From positions 24,378,188 through 24,442,187 of the forward strand of contig CAMGYJ010000004.1 in NCBI GenBank assembly GCA_946122785.1: a stretch of DNA of 64,000 bases, in the 5' to 3' direction. The stretch is from Linum tenue. Taxonomy: Eukaryota > Streptophyta > Magnoliopsida > Malpighiales > Linaceae. The position numbers and the translations under genes were made by a program. Positions within the stretch are counted from its first letter, which is position 1, and the number at the start of each line of letters is the position of its first letter. The notes beneath the pieces were generated by a model. It made no database searches, was not told the origin of the DNA, and saw only the letters and a program-made list of their open reading frames with translations. Below, piece by piece: positions 1 through 9,999 of the stretch.

Positions 1-194
1 AAGTGTCATAAAGATATTAAACAAAGTAAAAATGGACAAAGAATTAAACAAAGCCAAATCACACTCGCTAGACTTCCAATTTTCTTTTCCCCCTTATTTG
101 TTACTTTTCTCAAACATTATCGGTTAATACAATCTTCCCCAGACCAATTTTCACCTTCCTTTTCATTCTCTCTTTCGGTTTCGTCCTTTTCATT

Positions 195-405
195 AAACAC
201 GAATACGAGCATGACACGAGCACGAATAGGCACGATTCGAACCGTGCTCGGGCCCGGGCCGGGCCTAGCAAAGTTAACAAATGGGCTTGCATGGCACGAC
301 ACGAAAACTGAAGGGTCGTGCCAAACTCGACACTAAATAAATGGGCCCGAAGCGTGCCCGTGCCGTGCCGGCCCAAGCACGCCCTACCGCCCATGTACAG
401 TCCAA
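195..405. repeat. GC-rich CGTGCC/GGGCC low-complexity block
   Basis: The block stands out from its AT-rich surroundings by repeated CACGA, GTGCCGTGCC and GGGCCCGGGCCGGGCC runs. Such tracts are common inside non-autonomous plant hAT-like elements, but I could not find matching termini here. The short open frames over it (117-454, minus) have no recognisable domain and I do not treat them as genes. Confidence 0.4.
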
Positions 406-1248
406 AGCTTAATCTTTTCGGAGGTGGTGGCCGGAAGGGATTCCGTCTGGTCAACCATATTTTTTCCGTTTAATATAATTTTGAATAAAAAATAATCTAA
501 TGTGTAAAAAGACAATATGATGTGGCATCTATGTGGCTGCCACATTTTTGCCACATCATCAAAAGTCAATATTGCTTTGAGCATCGTCTGGTCAACAGTT
601 ATATTTAACGGTCAACAAAAGTGTTAGGATACAAATGCAACAAAACTATCATACGATGTGATAGAAATGGAATATTGAAAAGAATAGAATACAAATGGCA
701 TTTTGTTGATAGTTTGGGTGTTGTAGTGGTATTAGCCCTAAAATATTTAAATACATATTGTTATATTTTGAGTGAAAATAGACCTTCAAAATATGTGTTT
801 ACTATGATAATAACACTATGTTCATAAAAAAAATTCTTATATACTATTATCTTACTAATATGATGAAACTTCTACTATAATCTTACCACTATCATACAAT
901 CATCTAATTACAAATATGGCAGTATCATAAGACGTCTTACTATCATCTTACTACTATTATAAGATTTCATACTACAAATTTTATCACTATCATGTCATGA
1001 TCTCACCACTATGGTAATATTTCATACTATAAGGTTACCACTATCATATCTATCATGATATGATCTTAACACTATGGTAATATCATTATATGAAAATACT
1101 CTAAGATTTTGTGACTCCAAAAGAATATCAAAATGTATGTCATCTTATATGACACAAAAATCTAATCATCTTAGGAAATATTTTTTAAATCGAGTTAAAA
1201 CTCGAGATATGATCAGATAAAATTTGGTGAAATATTCACAAATCTATT
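406..1248. other. AT-rich intergenic DNA
   Basis: No gene recognised. The motif CGTCTGGTCAAC occurs twice (about 447 and 587), and 830-1,085 is a loose array of ACTATCATA/CTTACTA-like words. The 68-codon open frame at 621-827 looks random. Confidence 0.5.
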
Positions 1249-1256
1249 AACATGAT

Positions 1257-1871
1257 CAATGCAGTCAAAAGCGTGATTCTACCTATAAGCGAAAAAGGGG
1301 TAAAATCGTAATGCATAGAATTAAAGCGTAAAAACGTAAGTTTTTTATGCATGTTGTAAAATAACTAAAAAAAATTTAAGTTGGCATATACTATATAAAA
1401 TATGAGTGCACATAATTTAGATAAGTGAATAAACACCTGCAATTCATGTATAAAGTAGAACAACTTATAACCTCTCAATAATAAGTTCATAAACATAAAT
1501 CTTAACAATAATCCATCGACCCTCTATGCTAATGAATTTGGGAAGAGCCTAGCTGGTGAATTAGATTACTCTATTGAAGTTAAGAATGCATCAAAGCACT
1601 TGGTATGTACTTTTAATCTCACAAGTATCATATTATTGATAATTTACCTTTAATTTCATGACAAGAATACGTATTTAGTGAACTAAAAGCGTAAAAACGT
1701 AAAGCGTTTTGATGAACTAGAAGCGTAAAAACATAAGCTTTTAAGGTTTAAAGCGGAATTTAGTCCGATTTTATACAGTAAAATTTTTATATGGAAACGA
1801 AAGCGTGACTCTCACCTAAAAGCGTAAAATAGTAAGTTTTTAAATTTTAAAACGCGATTTGGACTGCATTG
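1257..1871. mobile_element. hAT-type MITE, 615 bp, TSD AACATGAT
   Basis: The ends are perfect 10-bp inverted repeats (CAATGCAGTC ... GACTGCATTG). They are flanked by the identical 8-bp duplication AACATGAT at 1,249-1,256 and 1,872-1,879. An 8-bp duplication is the hallmark of the hAT superfamily. The interior has no coding capacity. It carries several copies of AGCGTAAAAACGTAA-like words near both ends (about 1,266-1,345, 1,686-1,745, 1,800-1,850), which may be subterminal transposase-binding repeats. The element must have been moved by a transposase encoded elsewhere. Confidence 0.85.
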
Positions 1872-1879
1872 AACATGAT

Positions 1880-2096
1880 GTTAATAACATCATCTTGGTA
1901 ATCTGCATCAGCTAACTCTCATGCCCAAAAAAGGGAGCACATCCAGTCAGTAAATCAAATTTTAAATAGCCCACATTTAGTGTCTATGAGAGACATATAA
2001 CTTTTACCCTATTAATTTCACGCACTATATCTATTTTTTTAAGTCATAATTCAATATTTTCACACATAAAAATCATATTAATTATTCTCTTCAAAA
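1880..2096. other. AT-rich intergenic DNA
   Basis: Nothing recognised between the MITE and the start of the 704-bp tandem duplication. Confidence 0.4.
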
Positions 2097-3506
2097 ATGA
2101 CATCCACTTTGATATATTTTGGAACAAAAAAAATTGAGACATATATTACCAGTCTAAACCATGGTGACAATCTTTGGTAGTATATAAGATTATATCATAA
2201 TGGTATGAATAAACCATAGTATATAATTGTTTTATACATGGTAGTAGGATTATACTAACGTCCATTTATCATATTTGATCATCGTCTACCACCAGTTACC
2301 ACCCTAAACCAAGGTGGTATACGGTGGGATATTTGGTTTTGCATTTTTCCACAAAAATTTATAGATCAAATAGACCACGATAAACTCACTCCTTGTATGC
2401 AAAATTTCTCTTTTGAGTGAAAATGAAGGAGTTACGAGGGTTGTAACGAGGTATGAATTTTTTCCTCCAAATATATTAAAAATGGTGACACATTTTGTAG
2501 ATCATAACAAACTCGTTCTATCTGTGCAATTTTTTTTTTTTTTTGAAATCCAAATTAAAACATAGAAGATACATACTGATTGCAAAAGTAGGGGAACTAA
2601 AAGACATTTTAATCTCACCCTTTGGGACCGGTTACTATAACAACACTCCTTGTGTTGTTATGGTAACAACACTAGTCTCCAACCAATAGGAAGCTAGGGT
2701 TGTGATGACTTTTTATTAGATGAGTTGACCTAGTGTAAAATCAAAGCAGGGGTATAATTGTCATTATGAAAAATATGTTTAAATAATAAAAAAATAAAAA
2801 ATGACATCCACTTTGATATATTTTGGAACAAAAAAAATTGAGACATATATTACCAGTCTAAACCATGGTGACAATCTTTGGTAGTATATAAGATTATATC
2901 ATAATGGTATGAATAAACCATAGTATATAATTGTTTTATACATGGTAGTAGGATTATACTAACGTCCATTTATCATATTTGATCATCGTCTACCACCAGT
3001 TACCACCCTAAACCAAGGTGGTATACGGTGGGATATTTGGTTTTGCATTTTTCCACTAAAATTTATAGATCAAATAGACCACGATAAACTCACTCCTTGT
3101 ATGCAAAATTTCTCTTTTGAGTGAAAATGAAGGAGTTACGAAGGTTGTAACGAGGTATGAATTTTTTCCTCCAAATATATTAAAAATGGTGACACATTTT
3201 GTAGATCATAACAAACTCGTTCTATCTGTGCAATTTTTTTTTTTTTTTTTGAAATCCAAATTAAAACATAGAAGATACATACTGATTGCAAAAGTAGGGG
3301 AACTAAAAGACATTTTAATCTCACCCTTTGGGACCGGTTACTATAACAACACTCCTTGTGTTGTTATGGTAACAACACTAGTCTCCAACCAATAGGAAGC
3401 TAGGGTTGTGATGACTTTTTATTAGATGAGTTGACCTAGTGTAAAATCAAAGCAGGGGTATAATTGTCATTATGAAAAATATGTTTAAATAATAAAAAAA
3501 TAAAAA
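2097..3506. repeat. 704-bp direct tandem duplication
   Basis: The segment from 2,097 repeats from 2,801 almost base for base. Differences are small, including the length of a T run (near 2,530 and 3,235). Each unit contains the 5' flank, the 9-bp target site TCACCCTTT and the first ~170 bp of the Mutator-like element. The left terminus of that element therefore exists twice (2,624 and 3,330). The junction lies in A/T homopolymer-rich sequence (AAATAAAAAAATAAAAA). The duplication must be younger than the transposon insertion it copies. Confidence 0.9.
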
Positions 3507-3548
3507 AAATAAAAAAATAAAAAAATAAAAAATATTTTTTATTTTTTC

Positions 3549-3745
3549 GGCCCAAAATTTTGGTCGCCGGAATTCTGTCACCGGTCGCCGGAAAATGGTC
3601 GCCGGTCACCGGAATATGCTATTTTGTCATCGGAATATGCCACCGTCGCCGGAATATGCTCACCGTGGTCGGAATATGCTTACCGGCGTCGGAATCTAGT
3701 CATCGGGGCCGGAATATGCCTATCGGCGCCGGAATCTGGTAACTG
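3549..3745. repeat. CACCGGAATATGC-type tandem repeats
   Basis: Degenerate repeats of about 24-27 bp with the core (T/C)CRCCGGAATATGC and GTCGCCGG. Next to them, 3,770-3,850 carries GGTCAACGATTTTCGTTGACC-like palindromes, which include TTGAC (W-box-like) cores. All lie inside the Pack-MULE. Confidence 0.7.
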
Positions 3746-3845
3746 ATGGTCATCAGAGTTTGGTCAACGATTTTCGTTGACCAGTCAACGATTTTCGTTG
3801 ACCAGTCAACGGTCATCGGAGTTTGGTCAACGGTCAACGACCACC

Positions 3846-4505
3846 GGATGTTATGGTCTGCATTGTGAGCTTTATGGTTTGGTTTCTCATATTTTCGTAT
3901 GCCTTTTGTGGTTTGCTTTATCGTGTTTGTGGTTTGCATTAAGAAGTTTCTGGTTTGCTTTATCGTGTTTGTGGTTTGCATTGAGAAGTTTCTGGTTTGC
4001 TTTCAAAAACTTTGTGGTTTGCATTGTGAGGTTTCTGGTTTGTTTTAATATATTTGCAGTTTGCATTAGGACGTTTATGGTTTGCTTTTTTTGTGGTTTG
4101 ATTTACTATGATTGTGGTGTGCATTAGGAGGTTTCTGGTGTGCTTTCGCAAATGTTGTGGTTTGCATTGTGGGGTTTCTAGTTTGTTTTAGGAGATTTGT
4201 GGTTTGCATTAGGAGGTTTCTGGTTTGCATTAAGAAGTTTCTAGTGTGTTTTCGAAACTTTTGTGGTTTGCTTTGCGAGGTTTCTGGATTGTTTTAATAT
4301 ATTTGTGGTCTGCATTAGGACGTTTATGGTTTGCTTTACCGTGTTTGTGGTTTGCATTAGGGGGTTTCTGGTGTGCTTTTCAAAATATTTCTGGTTTGCT
4401 TTGTGAGGTTTCTGATATGTTTTAGCAAATTTGTGGTTTGCATTAGGAGGTTTCCGGTATATTTTTTGTGGATTGTTTTATTGCGTTTGTAGTTTGCACT
4501 AGGAG
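3846..4505. repeat. Degenerate ~38-bp GTTTGCATTAGGAGG minisatellite
   Basis: Imperfect repeats alternate TGGTTTGCATTAGGAGGTTTC with TGGTTTGCTTTATCGTG-like half units for about 650 bp. Because the period is roughly a multiple of three, open frames (3,777-4,127 and 4,112-4,297) run through it and give Phe/Val/Cys-rich peptides. I regard these as repeat artefacts. Confidence 0.75.
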
Positions 4506-4686
4506 ATTTTCGGCGTCTACAAACAATCATTTTTTTAATTGCTTACTTACTCGCCCATGGTCAGCCCATGATTATCAGACCAAGATGATGATGAGTAGTG
4601 ATGATCTCCTCTCCTCCTCCACCGAACAGTGACATCCCCCGGGTCCCAACTTCACCGCCAAATGCAATCAGAAGAACGACGGCATC

Positions 4687-4845
4687 CCCCGGGAACTTCA
4701 ACCATTCCTTTTAGCATATTTCCATAAAGATTCAGTCCTTCCATCTGTGAAAGCTTGCCTAAAGATGTGAGTATATCATTGCTGAATTCGTTGCCATATA
4801 AAATCAGAAATTTCAGATTCGCAAGTTTTGATAATTTTTCGAATC
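4687..4845 (-). pseudogene. Captured leucine-rich-repeat protein fragment
   Basis: Read on the minus strand, this stretch gives two LRR units with the plant extracellular pattern LxxLxxLxxLxLxGNxF: one around LSKLANLKFLILYGNEF, the next around LGKLSQMEGLNLYGNML. It begins right after a TTTTGCAG acceptor at about 4,846-4,853, so an exon with its splice site was captured from a receptor-like-protein gene. There is no start codon, signal peptide or membrane segment, and the frame runs into unrelated sequence. It is a transduplicated fragment carried by the MULE and cannot encode a receptor. Family recognition is from the motif only. Confidence 0.72.
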
Positions 4846-4984
4846 CTGCAAAATAGATGGAAAAAACAAAACAAAATTCCCTTAGCCTATAACACGATCG
4901 ATCAGTCAGAGATATTTAGAAAGTGATGAACAATCAACCAGCCCAGAGCTCTCCGCCGGATCGCCCAACTCAACCAGCCGATCA

Positions 4985-5200
4985 TCGCCGCTTCGCTCCG
5001 GTCCTGGGCCCAGAGGGGCACCGTCAGCATCTGGAAAACGCCGGGGACGTAGAATGCGATCCTCCAGGCGGTGAATTTGGGGGATCCCATGGAGTCTCGA
5101 ATTAGAGCGAAGACGAGTGGCATGATGAGCTGTGTGGTTCCCATCACGATGCGGGCGAATACGGCGCTGGAGACGGAGAACGCTCGACGGAGAAGGAGAA
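4985..5200 (-). pseudogene. Captured NRT2-type nitrate transporter fragment
   Basis: The minus frame reads VFARIVMG followed directly by [15 protein letters not shown], then [20 protein letters not shown] and a degenerate version of the GQDLPDG motif. This is the signature of the NRT2 high-affinity nitrate transporter family (major facilitator superfamily): FTAWRIAFF(V/I)PG follows the TQLLMP helix. In real NRT2 proteins the (V/F)xRxxMG motif and TQLLMP are separated by over 80 residues, so the fragment has an internal deletion. It keeps only two of twelve membrane segments and cannot work as a transporter. An open frame of 81 codons remains at 4,902-5,147. Confidence 0.8.
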
Positions 5201-5344
5201 GAGAGCGGGGGGAATTGGATTTAGGGATCTTATTAATTGTTATTTTTCTTTTAATTGTAAGTTTACTCTTATACCCTTAATGAATCATGTTGTTAGTATA
5301 ACAACACTTAAGGTGTTGTTATACTATCCGGACCCTCACCCTTT

Positions 5345-5580
5345 ACAGCATCCAAAACAATGCAATTACAAAACCAATTTCATATGTTGCTCCTATTGTC
5401 ATTACATAATTTATGCAATCTAACTCATCAAAATATTATCAAATATACATCAATACAATTCACTTGGAGTTTCATATATGACGGGCCAAAGTGATTTTAT
5501 AGTACAAAAAATAAAAAAAATGGAAAAAAATAAATTATATTCTTTATCTTCCTTTCTTTAACTCGTATTAATGAGACAAA
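5345..5580. other. AT-rich flank, no gene recognised
   Basis: Sequence common to both block copies (18,560-18,800 in copy 2). It shows no domain or element terminus. Confidence 0.4.
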
Positions 5581-6965
5581 AGAGTTACACTAGAGTCACA
5601 TGGACACACATATCGAAGCAAAAAAATAAAACGCTATCAAACTAGGTACAATGAAATGGCTTTTCTCGCCACCAAATGGGCTGCCTATGGCAATCACGCC
5701 TAACAAATAAAAAACCACAAGAATGGAAACACCAGCGAAGGACTTGGTTCTCTTCCAAAATAGCACCACCATGCACATCCTAAGCATCCTTAGTTGCCTC
5801 CTTCTCGAACACGACTAGCACTTCACCTTAAATACAACTTCTTGAATGCCATAAGCTAGGCACCACTAGATCACATCCCTGAGCGCCAACAATTCAACAA
5901 GGAATGGATCATCCAACTCCTCATATAGTTCGTCGCCAGCGCCATCAGTCTTCATGAACAATCCTTGAGGGCTGAGCCACCAGCTCCATGCGAGCCTGCA
6001 CAAGTGGCCCCATCGGTATGAACATGCAAAGCCCTAGGTGGAGCATCCCCCACGCTACCCCTTCCCCCACCCCGCTCCCACCCCCAAGTTGCTCATTGAA
6101 TTAGGATAAATGGACAGGGGTCGAAAAGAGAGTAGGTTAAAAAACCACCTAGTTTCTAGCTTTTCAGATACCCTGAAACAAAGCAACAAGATGCAATGCA
6201 TCCGCACAAGCGGAATCCCCATCCTTATCAAACAATTGTCTGCAAAATATCTCCACATTACCCGTTGGGAGACTCAGTCGAAGTATTTAAAGCCCGAGGC
6301 GTCCTAAAGCTCCCTAGCAGGACGAAAATAAAAATAAAACAAATGCTCCAAGGATCCCACCTCCCCCAAACGAGTCAGGCGCACAGCCACACCCATGATA
6401 CCATGAAATGGCAGGGCCTCCCCAGTAGGAAGAACTCGCCTAATTATTTTCCAAATAAAATATATCATCTTAGGTGGAACAGAAGCACTCCAAATCCTTC
6501 CCAGAACTTTTTATCCCACGGTCTTACATCCTGCTTGAAAGAGGGATCACACCCCTTTCTAAATTGGGTGGCCAAGTGATATCCTGACTTAACCAAATAA
6601 TACACGGACGCCATAGGAACCATAGGAAGCGGAATAGAAAATATTTTTGGAACTACCTCCCAGGAAAACAACAACCGAATACGGTCCACATTCCACCGTC
6701 CTATACGTGCCGAGATTAGAGAAGCAACCGTTCCGTGAATTCTTCCTACCTTTGGACGGAGTCAAGGAGGACTCGGATGCAAAGCAGGAACCCAATCCGA
6801 TGTAGCTAGGGAAATAATCTCAGCATTTTTGACCTACCATCGGAGCCCCCGCTGAAGCAACGCTCGACCATGAAGAATATCACGCTACCCCCACAAAGGT
6901 AAGGAACCAGCCTAAAGAAAGGAACAATTCGGAAAATACTTCGCATTATAAATGCGTGCTAACAA
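5580..6965 (-). mobile_element. Decayed LINE 3' part (RT end, zinc domain, RNase H), copy 1
   Basis: Minus-strand frames, read right to left, give the end of a non-LTR reverse transcriptase (YFPNCSFL and a GRALLQRGLRW motif, about 6,780-6,960). Next comes the RT zinc-binding region (VKSGYHLATQFRKGCDP, about 6,465-6,700; LIRMGIPLVRMHCIL, about 6,180-6,250). Last is a plant LINE RNase H (ELLALRDAI and WCLAYGIQEVVFK, about 5,835-5,880). Frameshifts and stops break every domain. The endonuclease and catalytic RT core are missing. The 3' end is uncertain. Confidence 0.68.
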
Positions 6966-7549
6966 AAAATTGGGTACTTTTCAGAAGCTACCATGATATC
7001 TTGGCCAATAAGACTTGATTAAATTCCTCAAACCTGCGGAACCCATTCCATTTTCTTCCTTACTCATGCAAAGAGGACCTTCTGGAATTTAGTGTAGTTG
7101 CCACTCTGGAAGAATATAATCACTTTTCTCTCCCAATCCAGGTAGCTTGATGCATTGTTAGAGCCTAAGAAAGACGGCAAGATAGTTTGGTACCTCTTAC
7201 CTCTGCAACTATGTTTTCCGATGGTCGTGCTCCGTAGTGATTAGTCGTCACTCGAAATTATGAATATGATCCACTAAAGTAGGATCGATTCCTGTTGGGG
7301 GCCTTGGTTCCGATTTGCTTCATAATTGTCATTTTGCCTTGTCAAATTTCCCGGCGGAACATGGTTGTTCGTCGCCATCCTTAGCTCGAAAAATTGGCAA
7401 TTGATTTACTTAAATTGTGGCTGGAATGTGACGTTTAGCTGCGCCATGATTGTTTGCAACAATTCAGACCTTGTCCTAAGACCTTGTCCTCTTGGAAACT
7501 AGTCTTAGAGCTTTGGGTTGCGCCACTGTGTTCGAACCAGGCTCTGATG
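6965..7549 (-). mobile_element. LTR-retrotransposon 5' leader and gag remnant, copy 1
   Basis: On the minus strand the sequence starts with a primer-binding-site-like GCATCAGAGCC (plus coordinates 7,540-7,549; TATCAGAGCC in copy 2), the complement of the 3' end of initiator tRNA-Met used by many plant gypsy and copia elements. About 150 bases on, a broken frame begins with MATNNHVPPGN, possibly a gag start. The rest is too degraded to assign. Confidence 0.4.
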
Positions 7550-9359
7550 CTACTTTATGAGCCCTAACTTGGGTCTCAATTATTAGAATCACACAGCTCA
7601 TCATATCCAAGAATCGGATTGAAACTTGAACAAAATAGGGTATGTGGTTATGGGTTTTGATATGGAACTTTTGTGCAATCTTTCAAAAGGAAGAAGGCTC
7701 GATAAGTATAGGTGGAAGCCAGGCCACGATCAATGTGTCCAATTGATTGATACAAGCACTCAAGCAACTCAAAGTCCACTTAGCAAAGCTCAATGAACCA
7801 AAACTCAAAGGTTTGTATTCCATCAACGAAATTTGAACTATAATGCAATAGAATAGGCTTTATTTAGAACTTAGCTAAGCTATCAGCTACAAAAGATGTC
7901 CTAAGCACAATGAAACTCAGAAATCAAACTAAAAATAACAAAGAATAGAAATCCTAGTACAACAAGGAAACAGTTTGCTTGTTGTGCAAGACATAATTCC
8001 ATACTCCATATGATCTTGCACACGTTCGTTCAAAGCTTTAGAGGTATGTTCTTGATCATCCAATTCCTTTAGGTTGCTCAGAAAAATTTTTAATTTTGTG
8101 TACCAAACCCCTCTTGCTTCGACTCTCCCTCCTCCAGATCGAATAAGCCCTCAAAGTTAAGTATCCGAACACGGCTCCAGACTTGGCCAAAATTGGACAG
8201 TTTCTCAGTGTCTTCAGAGCAACTTCAACGAGTTGGTTATTGACCTTAGGGACTTTTCTTTGGACAAAGTAACCTTTAGAGATGTTGATCAAAGTAGGCA
8301 CCATGAAATGAGTTTAACACTTGGCCAAATTCTGCCTCACTTCTTGCCAAGTTAGGTTGCTTCTTTGGCAAGTAATAAAGACTTATGTACTTGGCTACTA
8401 GGGATCAAAATCCTCACTGAACTGCTCCCAAAATGGATCGAAAACATCCTTCCCTAACTTCCTTTTCATAAGCACCATGCCAGCTCCATCTTCATTCTCG
8501 ATCTGCTCCAGAGGGGTTGAGGCTTGTGGAGAGGTTAAGCTTACTTCCTCGAGTCGAATTGAACTAGTGTTGATGATCAACATTGCCGAGAAGTGATTGA
8601 AATAGTTGTCTGGTCATCAGACATTGTCATTAGACTTCATCCCATTCGAGAAATTTGGGGTATTTTGTTTGGAGGATTCCCAATCCAATTTGTTGATCCC
8701 ATGCATTTCTCCAGGCTCCGAATTGAAGGTCTGACCCACTCTCGAGTCTCGAATCATCTTCTTCATCTTCAATCCCACCAAGCTTCCTTTCCCGCCATCC
8801 TCTGATTTCAAAATTTCTTTACCCATAATTTGCAATCCGATTTTGAGCGTTTCTGATTCAGGCATCTTGGAGCATAATTGGGAGATCCTATAGCTTTCTG
8901 AAAACTTCCTTGATGATTCTGCATCATCAGTATAGATCAAACAACCTCGATCTCTCCAACCAATTTAGTCGATTTTTCCTCAGGTTTGGTCTTTTTCAAG
9001 GGAGTTTTGGCTTGCTTTGGATTCATCAATTGGACTTGCTTCGACGCAATCCAACGAGGTGACGCAGACTTGTCCGACTTGACAACCATGGTGTTCATTC
9101 TTCTTCTTGAAAGCATTCAACATGAATCGTCGGGCTACCAAATTGGCTTCATTGGTTTCCTTTGAGTGTGTTCCACTAGATTCTCCCTTTTCTCGCCGTC
9201 GATTTGCCTCTAATTGTTAGTGATCAGCTCAAACTTCCGCCGATGATAATTGTTTGAGCAAGAAGTTATAGTTTATATGCTTGAACTTGTAGAAATTTGT
9301 GTCTCCGTAGTGGAAAACCCTTCGATCAAACTACCAAGGGCGTCGATAACACCAAAATT
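7550..9359. other. Unidentified repeat-derived DNA (possible LTR), copy 1
   Basis: Upstream of the primer-site-like motif on the minus strand, this should be LTR or unrelated host DNA. Open frames on the minus strand (8,056-8,304; 8,398-8,583; 8,617-8,940) are kept nearly identical in copy 2. I recognise no domain in them. A Lys-rich stretch and a KKM-rich segment could be the tail of a nucleic-acid-binding ORF1, but that is a guess. LINE A is inserted at its right edge. Confidence 0.35.
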
Positions 9360-9477
9360 GGTGTTATTTTTCTTGATAATTAGCATTTTATTGGAGCTCA
9401 TCTTGGAAAATAACACAAGAGTCAAAAAATACAAGGCTTCAAGCCTAAACAGTTCCTTTTAGCATAAATAAAGCAAA

Positions 9478-9999
9478 CTACGTGTTACAAATATTGCTAT
9501 CTATAATCCGCATAAGAGAGGGGAATCGGTTAAGATGACTGTTAAAGTCTGCATTCCCACAGCTGTGCATATAGACTTCTTCCCTTAGTGCTTCAACAAG
9601 ACCTTTTGGAGTGCGTGGACTGCTCGCAATCACACGACGACAACGCTCCTTCCAGATAAAGGAGGCACACCAGCACCACAAAGACGTTTCAACCAGGCTT
9701 TCTGCAGCACCTCTTTGCGCACAATCACAAATTTGTTGTAGCATTTCCTCCCACGAAGGCGATAGCTGAATTGGATCCATCATCACTGCAGAAACAAAAG
9801 AAACCGTATAGGTACACTGACAAAACAGGTGTTGCCGAGATTCACTGGTAGCTTCACAGAGCACACAAGCATCATTTGTTATTTTGCCCCAGCTTTTCAG
9901 CTTGTCCCTTGTGACAATCTTGTCCAAAATAATCAACCAAGTTAACAAACGATATCGAGGCATAGTGAATTTGCTCCATATAACCTTCCACCATTGCAC
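9478..9999 (-). pseudogene. LINE A reverse-transcriptase zinc-binding domain
   Basis: A 173-codon open remnant of ORF2: a W-rich lead (MQWWKVIWSKF), then LLTWLIILDKIVTRDKLKSWG, the paired CVLCE ... HLFCQC metal-binding motif, and the conserved WKERCRRV near the end. This is the zf-RVT domain found after the RT in plant L1 LINEs. It has no start of its own and is a 3' piece of a dead ORF2. Confidence 0.85.

Larger units (their letters stand above)
3330..5335. mobile_element. Pack-MULE with NRT2 and LRR gene fragments
   Basis: The termini are inverted repeats: GGGACCGGTTACTATAACAA at the left and, read inward from the right, GGGTCCGGATAGTATAACAA. The 9-bp duplication TCACCCTTT lies at 3,321-3,329 and 5,336-5,344. 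The second block copy has the site once and empty (18,551-18,559), which proves insertion. A 9-bp duplication points to the Mutator superfamily. There is no transposase. Inside are a CCGG-rich repeat, a TTTGCATTAGG-type repeat array, and remnants of two host genes in minus orientation, so this is a Pack-MULE. Each terminus can also fold into a hairpin (ATAACAACAC ... GTGTTGTTAT). Confidence 0.88.

Noticed and set aside
3777..4297. Plus-strand open frames with Phe/Val/Cys-rich repeats that look like membrane segments
   Set aside because: They follow a degenerate DNA minisatellite whose period is near a multiple of three, in a non-coding part of a Pack-MULE. No start context or homologous protein.
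4902..5147. 81-codon frame as a functional nitrate transporter gene
   Set aside because: Only two membrane segments, an internal deletion relative to NRT2 proteins, and location inside a Mutator-like element: a captured fragment.
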